Assembly: GCA_937974555.1 (NCBI GenBank)
Contig: CALJKR010000032.1
Coordinates: 1-64,000 of the forward strand
Direction of reading: 5' to 3'
Length of the DNA stretch: 64,000 bases
DNA from: an uncultured Flavobacteriales bacterium
GTDB lineage: Bacteria > Bacteroidota > Bacteroidia > Flavobacteriales_D > Sanyastnellaceae
The stretch's first letter is position 1, and every line of letters starts with the position of its first letter. A program made the position numbers and the translations under genes. Of this stretch, positions 33,910-42,847 are shown piece by piece. The notes beneath the pieces are model-generated. The model had not been told where the DNA came from. It made no database searches and saw only the letters and a list, made by a program, of their open reading frames with translations.

Positions 33910-35259
33910 TTAATTCGCAGGTTCTGGTATATGGTTGAGTCTGTAGTAGTGGCGAACATCCTTCATGGAATGTCCGGCTTTGACATACTCTTCAAATTCA
34001 TGACGGAAGTGGCGGATGGCACTGGCTACAGGCCAAGCAGCGGCATCTCCCAATGGGCAAATGGTTTTTCCTTCAATTTTTCCTTGGATGTCCCAAAGCA
34101 AATCAACATCAGCCAATGTGCCATGGCCATGTAAAATTTTGTGCAAGATTTTTTCCATCCATCCGGTTCCTTCGCGGCAAGGCGAACATTGACCACAACT
34201 TTCGTGGTGATAGAAACGTGAGAATGTCCAAAGGTTTTTCACGATGCTCGTGTCTTCATCCATGGCGATGAATCCGCCTGAGCCCAACATGGTGCCCGTC
34301 GCAAAACCGCCATCGGCCAGGCCTTCATAAGACATCAAGCGGGGCTCTCCTGCAGCTGTTTTTAATATCAAATGCGCAGGCAAAATGGGAACCGAAGATC
34401 CTCCTGCCACAACGGCTTTCAGTTGCTTACCGTTTCTGATGCCACCACAATATTCTTCTGAGTAAATAAATTCCTCAACAGGCAGTCCCAATTCGATTTC
34501 ATACACACCGGGTTTGTTCAAATGCCCTGAGGCTGAGATCAATTTGGTTCCTGTAGATTTTCCGATTCCAATTTTGGCGTATGCTTCTCCACCGTCTCTC
34601 ACAATGGGAACTACCGCTGCAATTGTCTCTACGTTGTTCACCACCGTGGGGCAACCGTATAAACCAGCAATGGCAGGGAATGGGGGTTTAATGCGTGGAT
34701 TACCGCGCTTGCCCTCCAATGATTCCAACAATGCGGTTTCTTCTCCACAGATGTAGGCACCACCGCCCACTTGAACGTGAAGATCCAAATCGTAGCCGCT
34801 GCCCAAGATATTTTTTCCTAACAATCCAGCATCGTAAGCTTCTTGGATTGCATTTTCTAAAATTCGTGCAACATAAAAATATTCTCCGCGGATGTAGATA
34901 TACGATGTATGAGCGCCCAAAGCAAAACTGGAAAGAATCATTCCCTCAATCAAAATGTGGGGAATGTGCTCCATCAAATATCGGTCTTTGAAAGTGCCGG
35001 GTTCTGATTCGTCAGCATTGCACACCAAGTAACGAGGCACTCCTTCCGGCTTGGCCAAGAAACTCCATTTCATTCCTGTAGGGAATCCTGCGCCACCACG
35101 ACCGCGAAGGCCAGAGGTTTTTACTTCCTCTACAATTTGGTCTGGTGACATCGAGGACAACGCTTTTTTCAAAGTGTCATAGCCTCCTTTTTGACGGTAT
35201 ACATTCAAGGTCTGAATGCCCGGTACGTCAATATGCTCAAGTAATAATTTCTTTCCCAT
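33910..35259 (-). CDS. nuoF: NADH-quinone oxidoreductase subunit F
   Basis: The 449-residue catalytic NADH dehydrogenase subunit binds FMN and cluster N3. SGLRGRGGAGFPTGMKWSF is the NADH-binding motif, GAYICGEETALLESLEG binds FMN, and CGQCSPCREGTGW with a downstream cysteine (CPLGDAAAWP) provides the N3 ligands. It lies 1 bp after nuoE and 5 bp before nuoG. Confidence 0.97.
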   Translation of the reverse strand: MGKKLLLEHIDVPGIQTLNVYRQKGGYDTLKKALSSMSPDQIVEEVKTSGLRGRGGAGFPTGMKWSFLAKPEGVPRYLVCNADESEPGTFKDRYLMEHIPHILIEGMILSSFALGAHTSYIYIRGEYFYVARILENAIQEAYDAGLLGKNILGSGYDLDLHVQVGGGAYICGEETALLESLEGKRGNPRIKPPFPAIAGLYGCPTVVNNVETIAAVVPIVRDGGEAYAKIGIGKSTGTKLISASGHLNKPGVYEIELGLPVEEFIYSEEYCGGIRNGKQLKAVVAGGSSVPILPAHLILKTAAGEPRLMSYEGLADGGFATGTMLGSGGFIAMDEDTSIVKNLWTFSRFYHHESCGQCSPCREGTGWMEKILHKILHGHGTLADVDLLWDIQGKIEGKTICPLGDAAAWPVASAIRHFRHEFEEYVKAGHSMKDVRHYYRLNHIPEPAN

Positions 35260-35260
35260 A

Positions 35261-35800
35261 TTAGTCCATGCTTACTTTTTGATCCTTGGTATACACTCTT
35301 CTTTCGCCATCTTTTTTCAGATTTTCGAGAAGGTTGTCTACTTTTTCCAAGGTTAAATTCTCATAGAAATCAGATCCACATTGCATCATGGGGGCAGTGC
35401 CGCATGAGCCCAAACACTCAACGGTTTTCAAAGTGAATTGACCATCCGCAGTGGTTTCACCGTCTTTGATTCCCAATTTATTTTCCAAGTGTTTGACAAT
35501 GTCTTCAGAACCCATCAACCAACAAGAGCTGGTGCGGCAAACTTCCAAAAGGCATTTTCCTACGGGCTTTAAATTGTACATGGAATAAAAAGAAGCCACT
35601 TCGTATACTTCAATGGGCGTGATTTGCAACACTTCAGCCACGTAGTCCATGGCTTCAGGGCTTAACCATCCATCAAACTCGGCTTGCGCCAAGTGTAGAA
35701 CGGGCAGAAGCGCTGATTTTTGTTTTCCCTCAGGATAGCGTTTGATGATTTTCTCAACAACAGCAAGGGTTTCTGATGAAAATTGATATTTCTTTTCCAT
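35261..35800 (-). CDS. nuoE: NADH-quinone oxidoreductase subunit E
   Basis: The 179-residue thioredoxin-fold subunit carries the [2Fe-2S] cluster N1a. The ligands are in VCRTSSCWLMGS (Cx5C here as CRTSSC) and CLGSCGTAPMMQ. The N-terminal helical part KRYPEGKQKSALLPVLHLAQ is typical. It lies 2 bp after nuoD and 1 bp before nuoF. Confidence 0.95.
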   Translation of the reverse strand: MEKKYQFSSETLAVVEKIIKRYPEGKQKSALLPVLHLAQAEFDGWLSPEAMDYVAEVLQITPIEVYEVASFYSMYNLKPVGKCLLEVCRTSSCWLMGSEDIVKHLENKLGIKDGETTADGQFTLKTVECLGSCGTAPMMQCGSDFYENLTLEKVDNLLENLKKDGERRVYTKDQKVSMD

Positions 35801-35802
35801 GA

Positions 35803-37005
35803 TTATGCGTCTAATTCTCCAGCGATTACGTTCATGCTACTCATTGTAAGAATGGCATCAGAGAGCATTCCTCCCTCAATCATTTCTGGATAAGCTTGGT
35901 AATAGATGTAACAAGGTCTGCGGAAATGCAAACGGAAAGGCGTGCGACCACCATCACTGATCAAATAAAATCCGAGCTCTCCGTTTCCTCCTTCAATACT
36001 GTGATAAATCTCGCCTTTGGGAACTTCTGTTTCTCCCATAACAATTTTGAAATGGTAAATCAAAGCTTCCATTTTACTGTAAACGTCCTGTTTTTCTGGC
36101 AAATAAAATTCAGGTACTTCAGCATGAAAATCACCTTTGGGCATCTTGTCAATGGCTTGACGAATGATGCTCAAACTCTCCCACATCTCTTGCATACGTA
36201 CCATGTAACGATCAAAAGTATCGCCTTGTGTACCGACAGGAATTTTGAAATCAAAATCTTGGTAAGAAGAGTAAGGATTCATTACCCTAACATCATAGTC
36301 AACGCCCGCGGCACGAAGGTTAGGACCTGTAAATCCATATTCCAAGGCACGTTCGCCACTGATTGGACCGCAGTTCACCGTACGATCCATGAAAATTCTG
36401 TTACGCGTCACCAACTTATCAAATTCATTGAGCGCAGCTGGAAATTCATCCAAGAACGCATGAATTCTTTTCCAAGCCAAATCTGAAAAATCACGTTCCA
36501 TTCCACCAATACGGCCGATGTTGGTTGTTAAACGCGCGCCACAAATCTCTTCGTAGATTTCATAAATTTTCTCTCTCCATTGGAACAGATACAAGAAACC
36601 CGTCATGGCTCCAGTATCTACCGCGATGACCGTATCACAAACAATGTGGTCCGCAATACGCGCCAATTCCATGATGATCACACGCATGTATTCTGCCCGC
36701 TTGGGGATTTCACATTGAATTAGTTTTTCCACGGTCATGTGCCAACCCATGTTGTTGATGGGAGAGGAACAGTAATTCAAGCGGTCGGTGATGGGTGTGA
36801 TTTGGCTGTACGTTCTTCTTTCTGCTAATTTTTCAAATGCTCGATGAATGTAACCAATGGTAGGCTCAGCCTTCACGATGATTTCACCGTCCATGGTCAA
36901 TACATTTTGAAAGATACCGTGGGTCGCAGGATGCGTAGGCCCAAGGTTTAACGTGGTGTAATCCTTTTCTAAATTGGATTGCAATTGATCAATGGCTTTA
37001 CTCAT
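35803..37005 (-). CDS. nuoD: NADH-quinone oxidoreductase subunit D
   Basis: The 400-residue quinone-reduction subunit has the family signature LGPTHPATHG near the N-terminus and the hydrogenase-like fold, with IGYIHRAFEKLAERRTY (conserved His region) and LDYCSSPINNMG-like RLNYCSSPINNMGWHMTVEKL. NuoC and NuoD are separate genes here, unlike the fused E. coli protein. Gaps to its neighbours are 2 bp. Confidence 0.96.
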   Translation of the reverse strand: MSKAIDQLQSNLEKDYTTLNLGPTHPATHGIFQNVLTMDGEIIVKAEPTIGYIHRAFEKLAERRTYSQITPITDRLNYCSSPINNMGWHMTVEKLIQCEIPKRAEYMRVIIMELARIADHIVCDTVIAVDTGAMTGFLYLFQWREKIYEIYEEICGARLTTNIGRIGGMERDFSDLAWKRIHAFLDEFPAALNEFDKLVTRNRIFMDRTVNCGPISGERALEYGFTGPNLRAAGVDYDVRVMNPYSSYQDFDFKIPVGTQGDTFDRYMVRMQEMWESLSIIRQAIDKMPKGDFHAEVPEFYLPEKQDVYSKMEALIYHFKIVMGETEVPKGEIYHSIEGGNGELGFYLISDGGRTPFRLHFRRPCYIYYQAYPEMIEGGMLSDAILTMSSMNVIAGELDA

Positions 37006-37007
37006 GA

Positions 37008-37505
37008 TTATCTTCCAAAATATTTATCTTCTTTGTCATCGCGGCTTGCATCTTCCAATGCATATTCTTTTCTCAAAGGATGATAGTTCATCTCATCCAT
37101 ATTCAAGATTCGGCGCAAGTCAGGGTGACCTGAAAACTTGAAACCGTAGAAATCAAAAGCCTCTCTCTCCATCCAATTGGCCGTAGCAAATAGGGGAGTG
37201 CATGTAGGGACATCCAAATCCGATTTGGCCATGAAGCATTTGAGACGAATGCGCTCATTGCTTTGCAGAGCGTGCAATTGATACATCAATGCAAACTCTT
37301 GTTCCCCTTGGTCAGGAAAATGAATGCCACACATGGTGGTTAGAAAAGTGAATCCCATTTCATTTTTGAGAAATTCTAAAACCGCATAGATGTTTTTTTT
37401 CTCGATATGAAATACCGGAAAATCTCTTTCATCCCCCGAATGGGTGACCGCTTCAGGAAAGCGGTTTTGCAGGGATGACAATACTTTGTCGTGTAGTGCG
37501 CTCAT
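37008..37505 (-). CDS. nuoC: NADH-quinone oxidoreductase subunit C
   Basis: The 165-residue subunit belongs to the quinone module. The C-terminal signature WMEREAFDFYGFKFSGHPDLRRIL...HPLRKEY is the 30-kDa subunit motif. The N-terminal half is short compared with many orthologues but complete as a domain. It lies between nuoB (4 bp) and nuoD (2 bp). Confidence 0.95.
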   Translation of the reverse strand: MSALHDKVLSSLQNRFPEAVTHSGDERDFPVFHIEKKNIYAVLEFLKNEMGFTFLTTMCGIHFPDQGEQEFALMYQLHALQSNERIRLKCFMAKSDLDVPTCTPLFATANWMEREAFDFYGFKFSGHPDLRRILNMDEMNYHPLRKEYALEDASRDDKEDKYFGR

Positions 37506-37509
37506 GGTG

Positions 37510-38061
37510 TTATTCCAATCCGTATGCAGCCAATTTGGCTTTGTATTCGGGGGTTTGTCTTCTTTTGATTCCTTCCTTTTTGGCCAATTCTTGGATCTTT
37601 AAGATTCCATCCAAAACTTGCTCAGGGCGGGGAGGGCATCCCGGTATGTAAACGTCAACGGGAATGACGCGATCAATGCCTTGCAATACGCTGTAGGTGT
37701 CAAAAATTCCGCCAGAAGAAGCACATGCACCCATGCTCAAAACCCATTTGGGTTCTGCCATTTGCTCATATACCTGACGCAATACGGGCGCCATTTTTTT
37801 GGAAATGGTTCCCATCACCATCAATAAATCCGCTTGACGTGGAGAGAAGCTCAAACGTTCTGATCCAAAGCGGGCCAAGTCATAGGTAGAGGCCATGGTC
37901 GCCATGAATTCAATACCACAGCAAGAAGTGGCAAAAGGCAAAGGCCACAACGAGTTGGCACGGGCCAAACCCACTGCTTTATCCAAAGTAGTGGCAAAAA
38001 ATCCAGTGCCCTCGTGGCCCTCAGGCTGATGGTCTGGATGAATATTTACTGTCGTTTCCAT
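37510..38061 (-). CDS. nuoB: NADH-quinone oxidoreductase subunit B
   Basis: The 183-residue subunit carries cluster N2, which donates electrons to quinone. The ligands are in SCCGIEFMA (tandem cysteines), GACASSGG and PGCPPRPEQVLDGI. It lies 14 bp after nuoA. Confidence 0.97.
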   Translation of the reverse strand: METTVNIHPDHQPEGHEGTGFFATTLDKAVGLARANSLWPLPFATSCCGIEFMATMASTYDLARFGSERLSFSPRQADLLMVMGTISKKMAPVLRQVYEQMAEPKWVLSMGACASSGGIFDTYSVLQGIDRVIPVDVYIPGCPPRPEQVLDGILKIQELAKKEGIKRRQTPEYKAKLAAYGLE

Positions 38062-38075
38062 CTATCTATTTTTTA

Positions 38076-38447
38076 TCAATCCCAGTTTAATGCGCCTTTT
38101 CGGATGATGTAAACCAATCCAACGATCATCAATCCCATGAAGGTGAACATCTCCCACAATCCAAACACACCGAGCTCTTTAAAGTTTACGGCCCATGGAT
38201 ACATGAAGATGACCTCCACGTCAAAAAGAACAAACAAGATCGCTACCAAAAAATACTTGATAGAAAAAGGAGTTCTCGCATTCCCTTTGGATTCAATTCC
38301 ACATTCAAATGCTTCCTCTTTGACTTTTACGTGACGCTTGGGACCCAAAGCGTGTGTAAGGACCATCGTGGTTACGACAAATCCTAAGGCAATCAATGCC
38401 ATGATAACAATGGGAAAGTAATCCCAAAGGTGTGATGTGTTGCTCAT
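38076..38447 (-). CDS. nuoA: NADH-quinone oxidoreductase subunit A
   Basis: A 123-residue three-helix membrane subunit, first gene of the nuo operon. Family segments are EEAFECGIESKGNARTPFSIKYFLVAILFVLFDVEV (conserved ECG and FDVE region). The ATG at 38447 is chosen because upstream in-frame starts would add a charged, unrelated 73-residue tail running through the predicted promoter. Confidence 0.94.
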   Translation of the reverse strand: MSNTSHLWDYFPIVIMALIALGFVVTTMVLTHALGPKRHVKVKEEAFECGIESKGNARTPFSIKYFLVAILFVLFDVEVIFMYPWAVNFKELGVFGLWEMFTFMGLMIVGLVYIIRKGALNWD

Positions 38448-38474
38448 AAATTCGTATACGTGCTTAAAGCGCGT

Positions 38475-38482
38475 CAAATTTA
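38475..38482 (-). promoter_or_regulatory. -7 box TAAATTTG of the nuo operon
   Basis: A perfect TAnnTTTG on the minus strand lies 27 nt upstream of the nuoA ATG, with a TTG about 16 bp further up as a weak -33 element. It supports the shorter nuoA start. Confidence 0.45.
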
Positions 38483-38555
38483 GCAAGTCAGCGCCGAACA
38501 ACACGGACAAATGTGTTTTTTTTTTCTGCGATATGAACACCTTTCCAACATCTTG

Positions 38556-38563
38556 TATTTTAG
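38556..38563 (+). promoter_or_regulatory. -7-like box TATTTTAG of the glycosyltransferase gene
   Basis: One mismatch to TAnnTTTG, placed exactly 4 nt (CCTC) before the ATG at 38568, the spacing seen at several other genes here. Confidence 0.35.
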
Positions 38564-38567
38564 CCTC

Positions 38568-40046
38568 ATGAGATACTTGTTGGCGTTTCTTGTTTTTTGG
38601 GCAATTTCGATGGAATTCCCTAAGGTGGCTTTCCAAGATCCATCGGGTATTCACTTCATCAGACAAACCGATGGTTTGGCATTTGCGTCTTATTATTTTG
38701 AGCGCGAAGAGGGCTTTTTAAATTCGGGTACCTTGAATCAAACTTCTGATGATGGTCATGTGGCGTGCGAGCTCCCGGTGTTTTACTATTTGACAGCGCA
38801 GATTTATCAATACACAGGTATCTATTTTCCCATTTTGCGATGGCTGCATGGGCTGGTGGTTTTATTGGGTATTATCCATGTTTTTCTTTTTTGGAAAAAA
38901 TGGGCAGGCAATGCATGGATGCCTTTGCTTATGATGTTCATGCTTTTCACTTCGGTTGTGTTCTCCTATTACGCGTTTAATTTTTTACCAGACGCGCCTG
39001 CATGGGCTTTTGTTATCATGGGATGGTATTATGGCATTCAATTTTTGGAAAATCGCAACAACCGTTGGGTGATATTATCCTTGTTTTTCTTCGCTTGGGG
39101 TGCGCTTTTAAAACCTACCTTTTTCATTCATGCCGTGGCTTTTTTGGGGACCATGATGTTTTTGCATCATTCTGCACCACGCAATAAAGAAGAATGGCGA
39201 TACGCCCTGGGCGCATTTGGATTTGCATTGTTGTTGGTTGCCCTTTGGAGTTGGCGCATCATTCAATTCAATACCGCTCACCACGATGATTATTTTTTGG
39301 TTTCAACTCGCCCCATTTGGAAAATGGATGCCGAAGATATTCGTGTGGTTTGGGACCATATGACGGGCTATTGGTTCAGAGACTATTTTGCGCGAGACAT
39401 GTGGAGATGGATTGGATTGATGTTGGCCATTGTAGTCTTGCGCTGGAAAAATATGTCTACCCTTGTGCGACATGCCTTTTGGATTCTGAGCTTGGGAGAG
39501 CTGTCCTACATCGTTCTTTTCTTTGGACAGTTCAAGGACCATGACTATTATGCCTGGAATATTTTCCCTTGGTTTATATGGTTGGCCGCTGCGTTTATTG
39601 ATGGTTTCTGGTCAGCATTACATCATAAATTTTCGCAGTATTTGGTGGGATTGACTTTGCTTGTTTTGGGATGCACTTCATGGCAAGCCAATCAAAAAGT
39701 GATACGTTGGCGATTCGGACACGACGAACCCAATTTGGCTTGGGTAGGTAAGCGGCTAAAGGATGGTCCAGACTACCTCAAGGCTCATGGTGTTCTACCT
39801 TTTACTGAAAAGGTGGTGGTGGTGCCTGATTTTACTAGAAATGGCTCATTGCTGTTTATCCAACAGGAAGGTTGGACTTTGGCAGATTCTACGCAATTAT
39901 TCAGATTGAAGGAACCTTCATTGCAAAAGGCTACAGCTGTTTTGGTATTGGACTCCAACTATCTAAAATTTCCTGCGATTTCTGAAGAATGGAAGGTGGT
40001 ATTTCAAGATACCACTCAAGAGATTTATTGGATGCGTCGCCGTTAA
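38568..40046 (+). CDS. Membrane glycosyltransferase of the ArnT/PMT (GT39-like) type
   Basis: The protein has 492 residues from the ATG at 38568. It has about ten hydrophobic helices, with an early periplasmic loop rich in acidic and aromatic residues (DGLAFASYYFEREEGFL) and NFLPDAPAWAFVIMGWYYG, the pattern of lipid-linked sugar transferases such as ArnT, which use polyprenyl-phosphate sugars outside the membrane. The soluble C-terminal part is small. Substrate is unknown. Its stop overlaps the convergent trmB stop by 4 bp. Upstream starts (38511) would place charged residues before the first helix and precede the promoter box. Confidence 0.75.
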   Translation: MRYLLAFLVFWAISMEFPKVAFQDPSGIHFIRQTDGLAFASYYFEREEGFLNSGTLNQTSDDGHVACELPVFYYLTAQIYQYTGIYFPILRWLHGLVVLLGIIHVFLFWKKWAGNAWMPLLMMFMLFTSVVFSYYAFNFLPDAPAWAFVIMGWYYGIQFLENRNNRWVILSLFFFAWGALLKPTFFIHAVAFLGTMMFLHHSAPRNKEEWRYALGAFGFALLLVALWSWRIIQFNTAHHDDYFLVSTRPIWKMDAEDIRVVWDHMTGYWFRDYFARDMWRWIGLMLAIVVLRWKNMSTLVRHAFWILSLGELSYIVLFFGQFKDHDYYAWNIFPWFIWLAAAFIDGFWSALHHKFSQYLVGLTLLVLGCTSWQANQKVIRWRFGHDEPNLAWVGKRLKDGPDYLKAHGVLPFTEKVVVVPDFTRNGSLLFIQQEGWTLADSTQLFRLKEPSLQKATAVLVLDSNYLKFPAISEEWKVVFQDTTQEIYWMRRR

Positions 40047-40735
40047 AATTGGGTTCGGAATCGAACGTAATGAATTTTCTTTCCTTCCCCCAACCAACGA
40101 CTTTCGTAAAAAGTACGAATGGATAAAATACGCTGCCACTCCTCGGGTTGGGTTTGAATATAGTCACCATAAACATCGGCGGAATGGGACTCTAAAATGT
40201 GACGAGTGGCTTCCAATTCCTCTAATGCGCTCCAATAAATCATGGGGTTGTCATGCTTGATGTGTATGGTCCCATTGGGTTTTAGAAAGTTTCGATATTT
40301 GTTCCAAAAGTAGGACGAGGTGATTCTCTTGATTCCCGTTTCATCCTTGGGTTGAGGATCTGAAAAGGTGAGCCAGATTTCGTCTACCTCATTGGGGCCA
40401 AAGAATGATTCTATAAATTCTACTCGGGTTCTTAAAAAGGCGACATTTTTTAATCCTTTGGCGATGGCGATGCGCGCGCCATGATTGAATCGATGTCCTT
40501 TAACATCCACTCCCAAATAGTTGATGTGAGGATTGGCTTCTGCCAATTGAACCGTGTACTCTCCTTTGCCGCAGCCCAATTCAATTACCAAGGGATTGTC
40601 ATTTTTGAAAAATTTCTCACGCCACTCACCTTGCATAAAGGTTTTTCCTTCCTTGATGATGGGCAATAATGGAGGTTCAAAAACATGCGGAAATGTTTTA
40701 TTCTCTGCCCATCGTTTCAATTTATCTTTCGCCAT
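40043..40735 (-). CDS. trmB: tRNA (guanine-N7-)-methyltransferase
   Basis: TrmB makes m7G46 in the tRNA variable loop with SAM. The 230-residue protein has the SAM motif VIELGCGKGEYTVQLA (about 50-65), NYLGVDVKGHR, and the family motif WLTFSDPQPKD at about 122-132. It is full length. A TAAATTTG box ends 4 nt before the ATG. It is convergent with the glycosyltransferase. Confidence 0.94.
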   Translation of the reverse strand: MAKDKLKRWAENKTFPHVFEPPLLPIIKEGKTFMQGEWREKFFKNDNPLVIELGCGKGEYTVQLAEANPHINYLGVDVKGHRFNHGARIAIAKGLKNVAFLRTRVEFIESFFGPNEVDEIWLTFSDPQPKDETGIKRITSSYFWNKYRNFLKPNGTIHIKHDNPMIYWSALEELEATRHILESHSADVYGDYIQTQPEEWQRILSIRTFYESRWLGEGKKIHYVRFRTQF

Positions 40736-40739
40736 GTTG

Positions 40740-40747
40740 CAAATTTA
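40740..40747 (-). promoter_or_regulatory. -7 box TAAATTTG of trmB
   Basis: A perfect TAnnTTTG on the minus strand ends exactly 4 nt (CAAC) before the trmB ATG, predicting a leaderless transcript. Confidence 0.5.
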
Positions 40748-40785
40748 TATGGGCATTGCGTGATTTTGTCGAACTTTCGACGCGA

Positions 40786-41730
40786 ATGAAAAAAGTTTTG
40801 ATTGTTCCGATGAATTGGGGATTGGGCCATGCAACCCGTTGTGTGCCCATTGTCAAGGAAATGATCAACGCGGGTCATGAAGTTTATATCTCCGGCAGTG
40901 GAGAAAGCGGGACGTGGTTCAAGAACTATTTTCCGCATGTTACTTTCATTCCCGATTGTCCAGATTACGGAGTTTTTTATCCCAAAAAGATTCATTTTTT
41001 TCAATGGATTTGGCAATGGCCACGATGGGAAAGGGCCATCGCTAGGGAGCATCAATGGTTGCAGGAAGTCCATTCTAAATTTCAATTTGATGTAATAATC
41101 AGTGACAATCGATTTGGAATTTGGTGTTCGGATTCAACCAATATTTTTATTACCCATCAATTGTCTCCCATCATGCCCCAATGGGCTTCTAACGCCTATT
41201 CGATTTTGTTTTGGAAACGGATGAAAAGATTTCAAAAGATTTGGATTCCCGATTGCCAGGGAGAAAACGCGCTCTCAGGAAAACTGTCCTCGACTGTTCA
41301 CCATTCGGAAAAGTTGGAGTGGAAAGGTTGGCTTTCTCGTTTTTCCGATGTCGAAGAAAAGAACCATGAAACTTTTGATTGGGTGGCGGTGATCAGTGGT
41401 CCAGAAATGCAACGCACTTTGTTTGAGCATGAGGTAATTGAACGTATGCGCCGATCCAATATGAAATGCTTGGTGGTTACTGGACAACCTACATTTCCAC
41501 GAAATGAATCCATCGAAAACATAAAAATTATCAATCATTTGGAAGATGGCGCGATGGCTTTTGTGCTGCGTCGGGCAAAAAAAATAACCTCTAGATCAGG
41601 ATATAGTTCGCTCATGGACTACAAGATATTAAACGTCTCGGCTGAACTTATTCCTACCCCAGGCCAGACGGAGCAGGAATATTTGGCTACACGTTGGCAG
41701 GAGTTGCATGGGCATTGGCCCATTGAATAA
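40786..41730 (+). CDS. Glycosyltransferase (MGT/MurG-like GT-B fold)
   Basis: The protein has 314 residues from the ATG at 40786. The N-terminus KKVLIVPMNWGLGHATRCVPIVKEM is the glycine-rich GT-B motif of the UDP-sugar transferase type. The C-terminal half contains KKITSRSGYSSLMDYKILNVSAELIPTPGQTEQEYLA, the nucleotide-sugar-binding region with the conserved acidic and glutamine residues. Acceptor and donor are unknown; homologues are often annotated as UDP-N-acetylglucosamine transferases. Its 3' end overlaps the convergent aminotransferase gene by 44 bp. Confidence 0.85.
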   Translation: MKKVLIVPMNWGLGHATRCVPIVKEMINAGHEVYISGSGESGTWFKNYFPHVTFIPDCPDYGVFYPKKIHFFQWIWQWPRWERAIAREHQWLQEVHSKFQFDVIISDNRFGIWCSDSTNIFITHQLSPIMPQWASNAYSILFWKRMKRFQKIWIPDCQGENALSGKLSSTVHHSEKLEWKGWLSRFSDVEEKNHETFDWVAVISGPEMQRTLFEHEVIERMRRSNMKCLVVTGQPTFPRNESIENIKIINHLEDGAMAFVLRRAKKITSRSGYSSLMDYKILNVSAELIPTPGQTEQEYLATRWQELHGHWPIE

Positions 41731-42847
41731 TCCGAGACAACGCTTCCTCCAATACTTCAGGCGCGGTGGCACAGCTCATCCGAATGTGTCCTTTGGCCCC
41801 AGGTCCAAACCATTGGGCCAAGCCGGGCACGAGCTTTACTTTGGCTTCACGCTCCATTTGTTGCGTTAGCGATAAGGTGTCCCAATTTTCAGGATGTTGA
41901 AGCCACATCACAAAGGTGGATGAGGGACATTCTGATTTGAAAAAACTTTGTTCCGAAGTCAAACGTTGGTGTGCGCGTTCGATGTTGGCTTTCATTAATG
42001 TCGCAAAATCCTGTGCGGCGTTGGGAGAACGCATTGCCGCCTCTGCGGCTATCTGTGACAGGGTAGATACACCTTGTGTGGTTCTGAGATATCCTTGGGT
42101 GTCCATGAGTTCCAAAATGGATTTTTCATTGGGTCCAATCAATGCGCCAATCCGCAATCCCGCCAATCCGTATCCTTTTGATAGACCATATACCACCCAG
42201 CAATCTTCAGATACAGCCATCATGCTGGTGTATTGGTCTTGAAGAATCACATCGCTCCATACTTCGTCTGACAAGAGTAATAAGTTGTTTTTTTTAGCAA
42301 ATTGAGCAATGGAGACCAAGGTAGTTTTGTCGTAATGAAAGCCCAAGGGATTGTGGGGATGGCAAATGAATAGCGCTTTGGTTTTTTCATTGATTTCACG
42401 CTGCCACAGATCTTCATTCCATTGCTTTTGGGCCGGAACACGCTTGATGGTTGCTCCCGCTTTTTCAGCACAATAGCCCAAAAGAAAATCCACCGGATCG
42501 GGAATCAACACCTCATCTCCAGACACTAAAAAGTGGTTGCACCAATCTTGAAGCGCCGTGGCTGCACTGTTGGTTGCCAATACTTGTGATGAAGAAATTT
42601 GACATTCTTTCCGGGTATTGTAGTGATGGGTAATGGCCGTTCTGAAGCCAACCAAACCTTGACTGGGTCCATAAGGAAAAAGCCCAGGCGAACACGCTGC
42701 GACAATGGCATCGGTTATTTCTTTTGCAATGGGCATGTCCGTATCTGCAGCGGTCAATGGAATGACATCGGATGGTACCTCTGCCCAACGCATGTTGAAT
42801 GCATTTTTTCTCAGGTAGTCGTAGGGAATCGAATCTAAATGGCTCAT
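41687..42847 (-). CDS. PLP-dependent aminotransferase, class I/II
   Basis: The 386-residue fold-type I PLP enzyme has the cofactor lysine in YGLSKGYGLAGLRIGALIG (about 225-243), HPHNPLG as the conserved NP(x)G region, and LLSDEVWSDV with the PLP-ring aspartate. The family includes aminotransferases and MalY/PatB-type lyases; I cannot separate them with confidence. Its start overlaps the FAD monooxygenase stop (ATGA), so the two genes are one unit. Its 3' end overlaps the convergent glycosyltransferase gene by 44 bp. Confidence 0.86.
   Translation of the reverse strand: MSHLDSIPYDYLRKNAFNMRWAEVPSDVIPLTAADTDMPIAKEITDAIVAACSPGLFPYGPSQGLVGFRTAITHHYNTRKECQISSSQVLATNSAATALQDWCNHFLVSGDEVLIPDPVDFLLGYCAEKAGATIKRVPAQKQWNEDLWQREINEKTKALFICHPHNPLGFHYDKTTLVSIAQFAKKNNLLLLSDEVWSDVILQDQYTSMMAVSEDCWVVYGLSKGYGLAGLRIGALIGPNEKSILELMDTQGYLRTTQGVSTLSQIAAEAAMRSPNAAQDFATLMKANIERAHQRLTSEQSFFKSECPSSTFVMWLQHPENWDTLSLTQQMEREAKVKLVPGLAQWFGPGAKGHIRMSCATAPEVLEEALSRIIQWANAHATPANV

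Noticed and set aside
40669..40785. N-terminal extension of the glycosyltransferase gene to 40669
   Set aside because: It overlaps trmB antisense and is unlike a GT-B N-terminus; KKVLIVPMNWGLGH is the natural start.
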